Assembly: GCA_963707435.1 (NCBI GenBank)
Contig: CAVPPF010000008.1
Span: forward strand, 1-64,000
DNA: 64,000 bases
DNA from: UBA4744 sp963707435
Lineage (GTDB): Bacteria; Actinomycetota; Acidimicrobiia; Spongiisociales; UBA4744
Direction: 5' to 3'
This document shows positions 51,948 through 59,832 of the stretch, one piece after another. Positions within the stretch are counted from its first letter, which is position 1. Each line of letters begins with the position of its first letter. Position numbers and translations under genes: made by a program. Under the pieces are notes generated by a model. That model had not been told where the DNA came from. It made no database searches and saw only the letters and a list, made by a program, of their open reading frames with translations.

Positions 51948-52358
51948 CTAGCGACGCTCGGATCGGCTTCCTACCTCATCGACCTCGGAGGACACGGACG
52001 ATTCAGCGGTCTGCTCGGAATCAGACACAGCGCCAACCCACGGTGCCGGACCGGCCGTTGCTTCCCCGAACTTGGTGATGTAGTACGCCTCCCCGCACAC
52101 GACCGCCAGGTCGTAGTAGTCCTCGACGGCATCACGGGCAAGGTCGACGAGCACGTCGCCGGCCAGCGACCGTGCGGTCTGCCTGAATCGCTTGGTGCGC
52201 CGGGCGATCTTCCTGGGGAACCGTTTGGAGACCGGCACGCCCTCGGGACCCACGTCGAGCGGGAAGAGGGCCAGGGCGATCACCTCGGCGGAGTCGCGGC
52301 TCATGCCGCGATCGCTCACCAAGCGCGCCACCGCCCGGATCCGCTTATGAGCCGACAT
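51948..52358 (-). CDS. Hypothetical protein
   Basis: A 136-residue protein with a basic N-terminal half (SKRFPRKIARRTKRFRQTARSLAGD) and an acidic Ser/Glu-rich tail. A middle hydrophobic stretch (VEDYYDLAVVCGEAYYITKFGE) resembles no motif I know. Composition suggests nucleic-acid or protein contact. ATG 52358. Unknown function. Confidence 0.6.
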   Translation of the reverse strand: MSAHKRIRAVARLVSDRGMSRDSAEVIALALFPLDVGPEGVPVSKRFPRKIARRTKRFRQTARSLAGDVLVDLARDAVEDYYDLAVVCGEAYYITKFGEATAGPAPWVGAVSDSEQTAESSVSSEVDEVGSRSERR

Positions 52359-52485
52359 CGACGCCCACCTCTTCGGTGGCCTCGTTTTCCATGGCTCAGG
52401 TATCGGCAGTCACCGTTTTGACCTTGATTTCTTCCCGGTTGCGCATTCCTCATCCCTGAGACCGGCGGCAGGGAGGGTTGGCCGG

Positions 52486-52671
52486 CTATTTTCTGACCCA
52501 GAAGGTGTCGCCGCATTGGGGGCAGGCGAGTTCCGTGTCGCCGGCCGTGAAGACGTTCCCGGGCCGGGTTCGACCGGTCTCGCGGTAATCCTTGACCGGT
52601 ACCGGCGCTCCACAGGCCTCGCACGGCTTGATCGTCAAGTTCCGCAACCAGTTGCGCACGCTTTCCGACAT
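52486..52671 (-). CDS. Small zinc-ribbon protein
   Basis: A 61-residue protein with two CxxC pairs (PCEACG and ACPQCG) forming a zinc ribbon, between which lies KDYRETGRTRPGNVF. Ends in TFWVRK. Typical of small uncharacterised actinobacterial zinc ribbons, perhaps nucleic-acid binding. ATG 52671. Confidence 0.8.
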   Translation of the reverse strand: MSESVRNWLRNLTIKPCEACGAPVPVKDYRETGRTRPGNVFTAGDTELACPQCGDTFWVRK

Positions 52672-52830
52672 GGTGCAAGGCTACCGAGCCACCGTATACG
52701 CGGACGGACAGAGCGGAGCTGTGTCGGCTCGGCCGCGGTCGACGCCCGGGGCGGCATAGCCCGAGAAGGAGGTTCCTGCTCTTGGCGATGCCGTCACGTC
52801 CCACCCTGATCGCTCCCTACACTCGTCTCC

Positions 52831-53355
52831 ATGGACACTGTCCTCGGGGCACTTCTCGTCTTCGTGATGCGGGTTACGGACGTTTCTATTGGCTCAATAC
52901 GGATTGTGATGCTGGTGCGAGGCCGCAAGTGGATCGCCGGCCTCCTCGGCTTCTTCGAATCGCTGGTCTGGGTCCTGGCCGCCGGGTTGGTACTCACCAA
53001 CATGGACAGCCCCTTGCGCATTGTTGCGTTCGCGGCCGGTTTCGCCGCCGGCACCGTGCTGGGTGGCACGGTCGAGAGTTGGATTGCCATGGGCCAAAGT
53101 GTGCTCCGTGTCATCACCCCGTTGGAGACGCCCGAAGTAGCGCCGGCACTGAGACGAGCGGGATTCGGCGTGACTGTGGTCAACGCCGAGGGCAGGAACG
53201 GGGAGGTACGGCTGGCGTTCACCGTCGTGCCGCGCCGGCGCCACGCTGAGGTCCTCTCGATTGTGCACGATGTCAATCCGGGAGCTTTCGTGACCCTCGA
53301 GGAGGTTTCGACACCGGAACTGCGGTTAATGAAGAGCTCCCGGGTTCGCAAGTAG
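52831..53355 (+). CDS. UPF0316/DUF2179 membrane protein
   Basis: A 174-residue protein with three helices (residues ~4-90) and a soluble C-terminal DUF2179 domain (FGVTVVNAEGRNGEVRLAFTVVPRRRHAEVLSIVHDVNPGAFVTLEEV). The N-terminus has RVTDVSIGSIRIVMLVRGRK, the usual UPF0316 signature. Membrane location; role unknown across bacteria. ATG 52831. Confidence 0.9.
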   Translation: MDTVLGALLVFVMRVTDVSIGSIRIVMLVRGRKWIAGLLGFFESLVWVLAAGLVLTNMDSPLRIVAFAAGFAAGTVLGGTVESWIAMGQSVLRVITPLETPEVAPALRRAGFGVTVVNAEGRNGEVRLAFTVVPRRRHAEVLSIVHDVNPGAFVTLEEVSTPELRLMKSSRVRK

Positions 53356-53395
53356 AAACCCGGGTGCGCCGGCTGTTGCAGTTGGCGCGGTAGAC

Positions 53396-53645
53396 CTCGA
53401 TCCAGCGCGATTCCAGCTCGCGTCAAGCCGCGTGCTGAAGACTGCAAACAGCGCCACCCGCCGCCGGCAGGTCGGGAGTCACGAGCGGCAGCGAACCCGG
53501 AGGGTCGCCTGAGTATCGCCCGGTTCGGGCCGGCCGCTTGTGCAGGTAGGTACGCGATCGGGAGCGTGTGAGGATGCCGCAGGTTTGACTCCCGGGTCGG
53601 CCATATGATCGCAACGTTGGCCCGGGCCTTTGCCCGGGCCTACCG
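53396..53645 (+). repeat. Copy 1 of flanking duplicated element (deleted version)
   Basis: Matches copy 2 (55314-55730) in two blocks. Block A is 53396-53452. Block B is 53453-53645 and carries the ORF 3' end, TGA and a hairpin. About 160 bp present in copy 2 between CAGC motifs is absent here, and the junction is a single CAGC, suggesting deletion by short-repeat recombination. The two copies flank the cytochrome gene in direct orientation. Confidence 0.8.
53619..53640. terminator. Hairpin in duplicated element copy 1
   Basis: Nine-pair stem (53619-53627 with 53632-53640), loop of four. Sits at the same relative place as the 13-pair hairpin of copy 2. Likely an inactive or weak terminator here because no gene stops just before it. 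Confidence 0.5.
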
Positions 53646-53890
53646 CTTGGAATTGCTGTCTTCCCGTTGCGAGTGCGTGTATCCAGCTTCAGCGAGTGGG
53701 ACGTCGTGGCATCGCTGCACATCTTTTCGACATCTCGTCGAATTGATATACTGAGTGCTAAGCCAAGAAAACGTTTCGCGGAGTCCGATGAAGATTGCGT
53801 GTTTCGGGACGGGTGGCCGACACTTCCATCGGTGTCAACCAAGATGCGAGATGGCGCCTTCGTTGAGTCTGGCAGAGCCGGTGACAACCG

Positions 53891-55246
53891 ATGCTTGAGA
53901 AGCCGAAAGGCATACATCGACACCTTCCGTTAGTGGCTGTTCTGCTGGCCGGTTCGATGCTTTTCGTGGTCGGCCAAGCGACCGTAGCCGCAGAAACCGC
54001 CGGAATCGCTGCCGACGGCCAGATGCTGCTCCGTCCCCCACACGATCCAGGACCTGCCGACACCGCGTGTGTTACCTGCCACGAACAGCACAACGCCCGC
54101 GCCGATTGCACCACCTGCCACACCACCACCCACACCCCAACCACCACCGACACCGCCTGCACCACCTGCCACGAAACCCACAACACCCGCACCGACTGCA
54201 CCACCTGCCACACCACCACCCACACCCCAACCACCACCGACACCGCCTGCACCACCTGCCACGAAACCCACAACACCCGCACCGACTGCACCACCTGCCA
54301 CACCACCACCCACACCCCAACCACCACCGACACCGCCTGCACCACCTGCCACGAAACCCACAACACCCGCACCGACTGCACCACCTGCCACACCACCACC
54401 CACACCCCAACCACCACCGACACCGCCTGCACCACCTGCCACGAAACCCACAACACCCGCACCGACTGCACCACCTGCCACACCACCACCCACACCCCAA
54501 CCACCACCGACACCGCCTGCACCACCTGCCACGAAACCCACAACACCCGCACCGACTGCACCACCTGCCACACCACCACCCACACCCCAACCACCACCGA
54601 CACCGCCTGCACCACCTGCCACGAAACCCACAACACCCGCACCGACTGCACCACCTGCCACACCACCACCCACACCCCAACCACCACCGACACCGCCTGC
54701 ACCACCTGCCACGAAACCCACAACACCCGCACCGACTGCACCACCTGCCACACCACCACCCACACCCCAACCACCACCGACACCGCCTGCACCACCTGCC
54801 ACGAAACCCACAACACCCGCACCGACTGCACCACCTGCCACACCAAGGCGCACGGATCCAGCCTCTACACAGACTGCACGACATGCCACGAAGTGGCCCA
54901 TTCGGGGGGGTTGGCATGTGTCGGCTGTCACCCGAACGTTCATGGCAACGAAGCCGATGATTCGTTGGATCCAAATTCCGAGGAAGACCCGGCTGCAGTG
55001 GCCGCCCCATCCGTCCCGACGACTTCGACGTCCAACGTGGACGCCGGCACCCTCCATGCAGTAACCGGCGGATCGGCTGGGGACGCCACCCGCCGGGAGC
55101 CGGTCCCGTTCGCGCCCTCGTTCGAGCGCCGCTACCTCGGATGGATCATTCTGATCGGCGGACTAGCTCTCTTCGCTGCCATCTTCTTGGATTCCCGCCG
55201 AATCCTTCACCCGCCGCGGAGAGAATCCCTCCCGGCAGGCAAGTAG
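53891..55246 (+). CDS. Predicted 20-heme membrane-anchored cytochrome c with perfect tandem repeats
   Basis: A 451-residue protein. The N-terminal signal-type helix is residues ~11-34 (LPLVAVLLAGSMLFVVGQ). A run of 20 CxxCH motifs follows, most followed by a second His (CTTCHTTTH, CTTCHETHN) that can act as a distal ligand. Sixteen of the motifs come from eight 30-residue units. The C-terminal helix (YLGWIILIGGLALFAAIFL) with an Arg-rich tail anchors it. Such proteins move electrons outside the membrane; the partner is unknown. ATG 53891 is used with weak ribosome site. No cytochrome maturation gene lies nearby. Both strands carry long Gly/Pro shadow frames across it. Confidence 0.85.
   Translation: MLEKPKGIHRHLPLVAVLLAGSMLFVVGQATVAAETAGIAADGQMLLRPPHDPGPADTACVTCHEQHNARADCTTCHTTTHTPTTTDTACTTCHETHNTRTDCTTCHTTTHTPTTTDTACTTCHETHNTRTDCTTCHTTTHTPTTTDTACTTCHETHNTRTDCTTCHTTTHTPTTTDTACTTCHETHNTRTDCTTCHTTTHTPTTTDTACTTCHETHNTRTDCTTCHTTTHTPTTTDTACTTCHETHNTRTDCTTCHTTTHTPTTTDTACTTCHETHNTRTDCTTCHTTTHTPTTTDTACTTCHETHNTRTDCTTCHTKAHGSSLYTDCTTCHEVAHSGGLACVGCHPNVHGNEADDSLDPNSEEDPAAVAAPSVPTTSTSNVDAGTLHAVTGGSAGDATRREPVPFAPSFERRYLGWIILIGGLALFAAIFLDSRRILHPPRRESLPAGK
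54121..54840 (+). repeat. Eight perfect 90-bp tandem repeats in the cytochrome gene
   Basis: Eight identical copies of a 90-bp unit (54121-54210, ... 54751-54840), each encoding 30 residues with two CxxCH motifs. No mismatch is seen between copies, unlike the degenerate units at the edges (54062-54120 and 54841-54900). Identity at all codon positions points to recent expansion or gene conversion. Confidence 0.95.
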
Positions 55247-55268
55247 CCTCCCGGTTGCAGCGCCTCAA

Positions 55269-55299
55269 CGCCGGTTGAAGAACTCTCAACGACGCCGGC
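55269..55299 (+). terminator. Likely terminator of the cytochrome gene
   Basis: Nested inverted repeat 23 bp after the cytochrome stop: GCCGG (55270-55274) with CCGGC (55295-55299), and GTTGA/TCAAC inside. No T tract; moderate support. Confidence 0.4.
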
Positions 55300-55400
55300 A
55301 GGCATCGACAAGCTCGCATCCAGCCCGATTCCAGCTCACGTCAAGCTGCGTGCTGCAGACTGCAAACAGCCTCAGCAGGTAGCGACGAAAGGAAGCCGGC

Positions 55401-55592
55401 ATGTTGAGCAACGTTCGGGCCGCCCAGGCCATCAACGACGAGCGCCTGGCGACCGCCGCCAGGGGACGCTCCACCCTTCGCTACGGAGACCGGATCCCCG
55501 ACTGGTTCACCACCAACATCGTCCGCCTCAGCACCACCCGCCGCCGGTACGTCGGGAATCACGAGCGGCAGCGGACCCGGAGGGCCGCCTGA
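55401..55592 (+). CDS. Short Arg-rich ORF within duplicated element
   Basis: A 63-residue frame with ATG 55401 preceded by AAAGGAAGCCGGC, a good ribosome site. Sequence is basic (C-terminus RRRYVGNHERQRTRRAA). No motif, signal or membrane segment. The last 19 residues recur, with changes (RRRQVGSHERQRTRRVA), at the end of copy 1, which lacks its start. It may be a real small basic peptide or part of a regulatory leader; I cannot tell which. Confidence 0.5.
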   Translation: MLSNVRAAQAINDERLATAARGRSTLRYGDRIPDWFTTNIVRLSTTRRRYVGNHERQRTRRAA

Positions 55593-55695
55593 GTATTGTC
55601 CGGTTCGGGCCGGCCGCCGGCAGGAAGGTGTGCGCGATCGAGAGCGCGCGAGGATGCCGCAGGTGTGACTCCCGGGTCGGTTACATGATCGCGAC

Positions 55696-55725
55696 GGTGG
55701 GCCCGGACATACGTCCGGGCCCACC
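55696..55725. terminator. Perfect 13-bp hairpin between convergent genes
   Basis: Arms 55696-55708 and 55713-55725 pair without mismatch around a four-base loop. It is placed between the short ORF stop (55592) and the convergent lipoprotein stop at 55743. Good intrinsic terminator or processing hairpin candidate; no T tract. Confidence 0.65.
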
Positions 55726-55742
55726 GCTCGGTCCCGTCGAGG

Positions 55743-56228
55743 TCAGCTGCCCTTGCTGTCCTCTGTTTCGATCCGCCACTCGGTCACGATCTTGCCGTCG
55801 TCGGCAACCAGCGAAACCAGCGTGGCATCGGGATTCTCCGCCACGGCCTTCCTGATCTCCTTGGCGATCGCGTCGTTGAACGCGGTCCGGATCCCCTCGG
55901 GAACCGTCCACCCGTTGTAGAACGCCTCGGTGATATCGACCACCAGCACGCCGTCGTCGGCACGCAGCTCCACCCGCAGGTTCGCCACGTACTCGCCGTT
56001 CTCGTCGACGCCTTCGACGTCGATCCACATGACCCCGTCGTTGATCGCTACGTCGACAGCGTTGTTTTCCGGATCCCGCTCGAATTCGGCGGCCAGCGAA
56101 TCGGCCGTGACCTGTCCGTCGATCTGCAACGACCCATCGGCATTGCGCTCGATGTCGATGCTGCACGCACTCGTGACCAGCGCCAGGGCGGCCAGGATCG
56201 CCACCATCATTACCTTCGTGGAACGCAT
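55743..56228 (-). CDS. Lipoprotein, unknown function
   Basis: A 161-residue lipoprotein. Signal MRSTKVMMVAILAALALVTSAC has lipobox Cys22. The soluble part has alternating beta-like segments (SIDIERNADGSLQIDGQVTADSL, NAVDVAINDGVMWIDVEGV, ANLRVELRADDGVLVVDIT) and one helix rich in Lys/Glu, with no Cys after the lipobox. ATG 56228 has GGAGG upstream. Divergent from the histidine kinase. Confidence 0.85.
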   Translation of the reverse strand: MRSTKVMMVAILAALALVTSACSIDIERNADGSLQIDGQVTADSLAAEFERDPENNAVDVAINDGVMWIDVEGVDENGEYVANLRVELRADDGVLVVDITEAFYNGWTVPEGIRTAFNDAIAKEIRKAVAENPDATLVSLVADDGKIVTEWRIETEDSKGS

Positions 56229-56394
56229 CGGTTCACCTCCATGAACGTGGTTCAGCTTCCACGGTCATTTGACGGCAACGGGCCCCGGTCTCCCAGTAGC
56301 CGGGATCACGAGCGCGTATGCAACGTGCACGAAGCCATATGACAGATGTCACAAAGCGCTCCCGGGCGGACCGGTTGGCTCCGATAATGTCCCC

Positions 56395-57612
56395 ATGAAG
56401 CGTTTCGAGATCGAGCCCGGCCTGTTGAGCCTGTTCCGCTGGTTCGTAGCGATCCGCCTGGGAGTGCTGCTGTTCCTGCAGCTCGCCGGCCGGGAACGGG
56501 CCGAAGGCGACCTGCTGTTCGTCCCGGGGCCGGGCATCTTCATCCTGGCTCTGCTGCTCGCCTACCTACTCATGCCACCCTTGCAGGAACGCCTGGGCAA
56601 GTGGTACCTGCCGGTGGCGCTGTGGGTGGCCGCCATCGGCCCGGTCGTCGAAAACGGGATCACCGTGCAGGCCCGGCTCGCCGAAGGCGCCTCCGCCAAC
56701 GAGGCCATCGCCGACTACTGGCTGCTGTTCTTCTACCTGTTCGTCCCGCTGATCCTCGTCGCGTGGCAATACCGTTTTCGCTGGGTGCTGCTCTTTGCAA
56801 TCGGGACGTTCTTTGTCGATGCGGCGCTGACGATGAGCCAGCTCGAGTCCATCGGCGCCGACCTCACGCTGCTCGGCGCGCTCATGGTGGGGCGGGCGGC
56901 GCTGCTTGCCTTCATCGGGCTGATCATCGTCAAGCTGGTCGGAGCGCTGCGGGTGCAGCGGGAGGCGATGGCCGAGAGTGCCATCACCCGGGAGCGGCTG
57001 GCCATGAGCGAGGAGCGGCGCCGGCTGGCCCGGGAGCTGCACGACACCCTCGCCCACACGCTCAGTGCGGTCGCCGTGCAACTGGAAGGCGTTGACAGCC
57101 TCTGGGATGAAGACCCGGCCAAGGCCCGCGGCATGCTCAACCGGTCTCTCGAATCGGCCCGGACCGGCCTGACCGAGGCGCGCCGTTCGATCGACGCGCT
57201 GCGATCCTCACCCATTGAAGAACAGGGACTGGTAGCGGCGCTCGCCGATCTGTGCCAATCCGTTTCCGAGACTTCGACGGTGGCCGCCACCCTCGAGGTG
57301 GACGGCAGCGATGGGTTCGCCCCGGACGTCGAGCACACCGCCTATCGCATCGCCCGGGAGGCGCTGACCAACGTGGTCCGGCACGCCGGGGCAACCACCG
57401 CCATCGTGCGGCTCAGCAACAACGGCAATCGGGTCCGCTTGAGTGTCAGCGACAACGGGACCGGCTTCGACCCGGCCGAGGTCATCGACGGGGACCGTCA
57501 TGGCCTGCGCGGCATGAGAGAGCGGGCGGAGCTGATCGGCGGCCGCCTCGCAGTCCACCGCCGCGAAGAAGGCGGCATCGCCGTGGAACTCACCCTGGAG
57601 AACCACTCATGA
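56395..57612 (+). CDS. NarL/NreB-type sensor histidine kinase
   Basis: A 405-residue membrane sensor kinase. About six helices (~20-180) precede a HisKA_3 dimerisation domain with His216 in ARELHDTLAH, and a HATPase_c domain with YRIAREALTNVVRHA, DNGTGFD and HGLRGMRERAE. The histidine is the expected phosphorylation site for a NarL/FixJ-type regulator; its stop overlaps the regulator start (ATGA). The sensing part has no extracellular domain of note. ATG 56395. Confidence 0.93.
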   Translation: MKRFEIEPGLLSLFRWFVAIRLGVLLFLQLAGRERAEGDLLFVPGPGIFILALLLAYLLMPPLQERLGKWYLPVALWVAAIGPVVENGITVQARLAEGASANEAIADYWLLFFYLFVPLILVAWQYRFRWVLLFAIGTFFVDAALTMSQLESIGADLTLLGALMVGRAALLAFIGLIIVKLVGALRVQREAMAESAITRERLAMSEERRRLARELHDTLAHTLSAVAVQLEGVDSLWDEDPAKARGMLNRSLESARTGLTEARRSIDALRSSPIEEQGLVAALADLCQSVSETSTVAATLEVDGSDGFAPDVEHTAYRIAREALTNVVRHAGATTAIVRLSNNGNRVRLSVSDNGTGFDPAEVIDGDRHGLRGMRERAELIGGRLAVHRREEGGIAVELTLENHS

Positions 57613-58256
57613 GCATCCGTGTGGTGATCTGCGATGACCAGGACCTGGTGCGAGATGGTCTGCAGGCCATCCTGTCCGTCGCTCCCGGCATCGAGGTGGT
57701 CGGCGAGGCATCGGACGGGGATCAGGCCCTGCACATGGTCGAGGCCCACTCCCCCGATGTGGTCCTGATGGACCTCAAGATGCCGGGGACCAACGGCGTG
57801 ACGGCCACCCGCACCATCACGAACCGGTTTCCCGGCGTGAGAGTGCTGGTCCTGACCACCTATGACGCTCCGGAGTGGGTGGACGATGCGATCAAGGCAG
57901 GCGCGGCCGGCTATCTGCTCAAGGACGCTCCCCGCCATCGGCTCATCGAGGCGATCAAGGGCACCGCCGGGGGGCGCACCCACGTCGACCCGGGCGTCGC
58001 CGGGCAGTTGTTCGACCGGGTCACCACGTCGCCGCGACCGGCAGCCGACACCAGCCTCACGGACGGTTTGACGGAGCGGGAGCTGGAGGTGCTCAAAGCC
58101 CTGGGCCGGGGTCTCACCAACGCCGAGATTGCCGCCCGCCTCTACCTGTCGGAAGGCACGGTCCGCAACTACGTGAGCGCCGTGCTCGCCAAGCTCGAGG
58201 TCGCCGACCGCACCCAGGCGGCCGTCCTGGCCGTCCGCCACGGGATCGTCGATTGA
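57609..58256 (+). CDS. NarL/LuxR-type response regulator
   Basis: A 215-residue response regulator. Receiver: VVICDDQDL at the N-terminus, phosphoacceptor Asp55 (VVLMDLKMPG), and the conserved Lys in GYLLKDAP. Output: GerE/LuxR HTH (LTERELEVLKALGRGLTNAEIAARLYLSEGTVRNYVSAVLAKL). Partner of the kinase just upstream. Targets unknown; nearest downstream gene is the asparagine-synthetase-like gene, 116 bp away. Confidence 0.94.
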   Translation: MSIRVVICDDQDLVRDGLQAILSVAPGIEVVGEASDGDQALHMVEAHSPDVVLMDLKMPGTNGVTATRTITNRFPGVRVLVLTTYDAPEWVDDAIKAGAAGYLLKDAPRHRLIEAIKGTAGGRTHVDPGVAGQLFDRVTTSPRPAADTSLTDGLTERELEVLKALGRGLTNAEIAARLYLSEGTVRNYVSAVLAKLEVADRTQAAVLAVRHGIVD

Positions 58257-58372
58257 TGATGAACGCCGCCGGACGCCGACGATGTCCTCGCCGTTCCAGA
58301 CGTTGCCGTTCTGCCTAACCTGACCGGAATGACGAGCATTCAGCGAACACCAGCACCGGAACCACAGCCATC

Positions 58373-59530
58373 GTGCCTGCCATAGACCTGAAGCCGCTCG
58401 AACTGGCGACGGCCACGATCTTTGGCCCTCCCGGGGATGCCTCACCGGTTCCTGCCGCTTTGCCGCGTCTGACACCGCTGGAGGCCATGGAACGGGCGGT
58501 GGTTCCCGCGCTGACACGTCCACCCTGCGTTGTCACGTTCTCGGGTGGCCGGGACTCCTCGATCGTGCTGGCCGTCGCCGCCCGGGTGGCCCGTCGGGAA
58601 GGACTGCCACCCCCGGTTCCGGCCACGCTCAACTTCAAGGGCATCAAGACGGCCGAAGAGTCGTCGTGGCAGGAACTGGTCATCCGCCATCTCGACCTCG
58701 ACGAGTGGACCAAACGCGACGTAACCACCGACCTCGATATTGTCGGGCCTCTGGCCACCGGGGTCTTGCAGCGTCACGGGGTCCTCTGGCCGCTCAACGT
58801 GTACGTGCACCAGGCACTCATCCATCACGCCCGTGGTGGTTCGCTCTTGACCGGTATGCACGGCGACACGGTTTTTGGCGGCGGACGTTGGCTGGCGGCG
58901 AACCAGGTCCTGACCGGGCGCAGACGCCCGACGTTGCGAGACGGCACGCGCATCGCGTTTGCCGTCGCCCCGCAATGGATGCGGAGGCGCGTGTTCCACC
59001 ACCGGGCCCGGGAAGTGCCCTGGCTGCAACCCGCCGCTCAGCAGGACTTCCGGCGCGAGCTGGCTCGATCCCAGGCTGCCGAACCGCGACGCTGGGACCA
59101 CTGGATCACGTGGTTTGCCCGCCACCGGTCGCTCCAACTGGCGTGGCAGAGCATGACGGCGCTCACCCGCGACGCGGATGCCCTCCTCGTCCAGCCGCTC
59201 GTCGAGCCGGGCGTCCTTGCCGCATTGCGAGACACCGGTCGGAGGCGCGGGATAGGTGACCGTACCCACCTGATGCGCTCGCTCTTTGAACCCCTCCTCC
59301 CCGACGTGGTGCTCGCCCGGCCGGACAAGGCGCTGTTCGGACCGGCCTTCCGCGGTGAGCCCAGCCAGGCGTTTGCCCGCGACTGGCAGGGCGACGGGGT
59401 CGACGCCCGGCTGGTCGACCCTGAGGCGCTCAAGCGCCAGTGGCAGAGCGTATCGATGGACTTCCGCAGCGCCCTCCTCATGCAGGCTGCCTGGCTGGAA
59501 TTACACGGCCGCCGGGGTACCGGCGGCTAG
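58373..59530 (+). CDS. Asparagine-synthetase-like (lasso-cyclase-type) ATP-dependent enzyme
   Basis: A 385-residue protein holding only the synthetase half of the asparagine-synthetase family. PP-loop FSGGRDSS lies at 56-63, LTGMHGDTVFGGG near 159-170 and DKALFGPAFRG near 318. It lacks the N-terminal glutaminase domain, so it is shorter than the ~550-620 residues of classical AsnB or McjC. Enzymes of this kind activate a carboxylate as an acyl-AMP; in lasso clusters they close the macrolactam ring. GTG 58373 starts, with no clear ribosome site. The RiPP-like precursor follows at 59673, supporting a RiPP role by context. Confidence 0.82.
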   Translation: MPAIDLKPLELATATIFGPPGDASPVPAALPRLTPLEAMERAVVPALTRPPCVVTFSGGRDSSIVLAVAARVARREGLPPPVPATLNFKGIKTAEESSWQELVIRHLDLDEWTKRDVTTDLDIVGPLATGVLQRHGVLWPLNVYVHQALIHHARGGSLLTGMHGDTVFGGGRWLAANQVLTGRRRPTLRDGTRIAFAVAPQWMRRRVFHHRAREVPWLQPAAQQDFRRELARSQAAEPRRWDHWITWFARHRSLQLAWQSMTALTRDADALLVQPLVEPGVLAALRDTGRRRGIGDRTHLMRSLFEPLLPDVVLARPDKALFGPAFRGEPSQAFARDWQGDGVDARLVDPEALKRQWQSVSMDFRSALLMQAAWLELHGRRGTGG

Positions 59531-59588
59531 TGTTGCGGCCTGGCCGCAGCGCGGGTCCTGCCGGACACCGGTCACCCACCGTCAACGG

Positions 59589-59618
59589 TTGACACGCAAA
59601 GTGGCCGGATGGTAAGTT
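59589..59618 (+). promoter_or_regulatory. Sigma-70-type promoter of the RiPP-like precursor
   Basis: TTGACA (59589-59594) and TAAGTT (59613-59618) with an 18-bp spacer, 54 bp upstream of the ATG at 59673. The -35 is perfect; the -10 is only partial. It gives the precursor its own transcription start apart from the synthetase-like gene. Confidence 0.55.
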
Positions 59619-59646
59619 CACTAGTGAAACCACACTCAGTGGTTTC
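59619..59646. promoter_or_regulatory. Palindromic operator-like pair after the precursor promoter
   Basis: A perfect CACTAGTG palindrome (59619-59626) abuts the -10 element. It overlaps a second inverted repeat, GAAACCAC (59626-59633) with GTGGTTTC (59639-59646). They lie between promoter and ribosome site, where an operator or RNA stem would act. Binding protein unknown; the nearby response regulator is one candidate. Confidence 0.45.
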
Positions 59647-59672
59647 CGGGGCTAGCTGCATTGGGAGGTGCA

Positions 59673-59801
59673 ATGACATATCAGAAGCCAGAGATCCGTG
59701 ACTTCGGCGATATCGCCCAACACACGTACGCAACGGACGGCGAAATCATTGTCTACCCGGGCGGTTCCGGCCAGTGCTGCGTCGACGACGCCCAGTTCTG
59801 A
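59673..59801 (+). CDS. RiPP precursor with lasso-peptide leader motif
   Basis: A 42-residue gene with GGGAGGTG before ATG 59673, TGA ending at 59801. The N-terminal leader contains Tyr3-x2-Pro6-x-Ile8-x3-Gly12-x5-Thr18, exactly the YxxPxLxxxGxxxxxT spacing of lasso-peptide precursors, where Thr marks position -2. The presumed core (from Ala20) is 23 residues with Asp22, Glu24, a Gly/Pro turn, Cys35-Cys36 and Asp38-Asp39. No Asp/Glu stands at core position 7, 8 or 9, so a standard lasso ring does not fit. It follows an asparagine-synthetase-like gene. No B1/B2 (RRE/protease) gene is nearby. Confidence 0.75.
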   Translation: MTYQKPEIRDFGDIAQHTYATDGEIIVYPGGSGQCCVDDAQF

Positions 59802-59832
59802 GACAACCGACCCGTACCACCGTCAACTAATC

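Larger units (their letters stand above)
53356..53890. other. 535-bp intergenic region with truncated duplicate element
   Basis: No protein gene. It contains copy 1 of the duplicated element described at 53396-53645, including the last 19 codons of the small ORF found intact at 55401, and the short hairpin 53619-53640. The rest (about 53650-53890) is AT-richer near 53740 (a TATACT, possible -10) and probably holds the cytochrome promoter. Confidence 0.6.
55314..55730 (+). repeat. Copy 2 of flanking duplicated element (complete)
   Basis: Holds the leader (55314-55400), the short ORF 55401-55592 and the hairpin 55696-55725. Copy 1 lies 1.9 kb upstream at 53396-53645, in the same orientation. 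The pair brackets the 20-heme cytochrome gene, so recombination between them could excise it. Confidence 0.8.

Noticed and set aside
53745..53765. Possible CIRCE half-site (GAGTGCTAA) upstream of the cytochrome
   Set aside because: The paired half-site is missing, so HrcA control is unsupported.
54121..54840. Tandem repeats considered as a CRISPR array
   Set aside because: Units are contiguous with no unique spacers and encode protein; no cas gene nearby.
53758..55057. Long open frames on both strands across the cytochrome repeats (VVW-rich or Gly-rich products)
   Set aside because: They arise from the 90-bp repeat having no stop in several frames; only the plus-strand frame gives signal, CxxCH motifs and anchor.
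53396..55730. Transposon or IS explanation for the duplicated element
   Set aside because: No transposase gene, no terminal inverted repeats and no target-site duplication recognisable.
59673..59801. Classical lasso peptide
   Set aside because: No Asp or Glu at core position 7-9 and no B1/B2 genes nearby; kept as a lasso-leader RiPP only.
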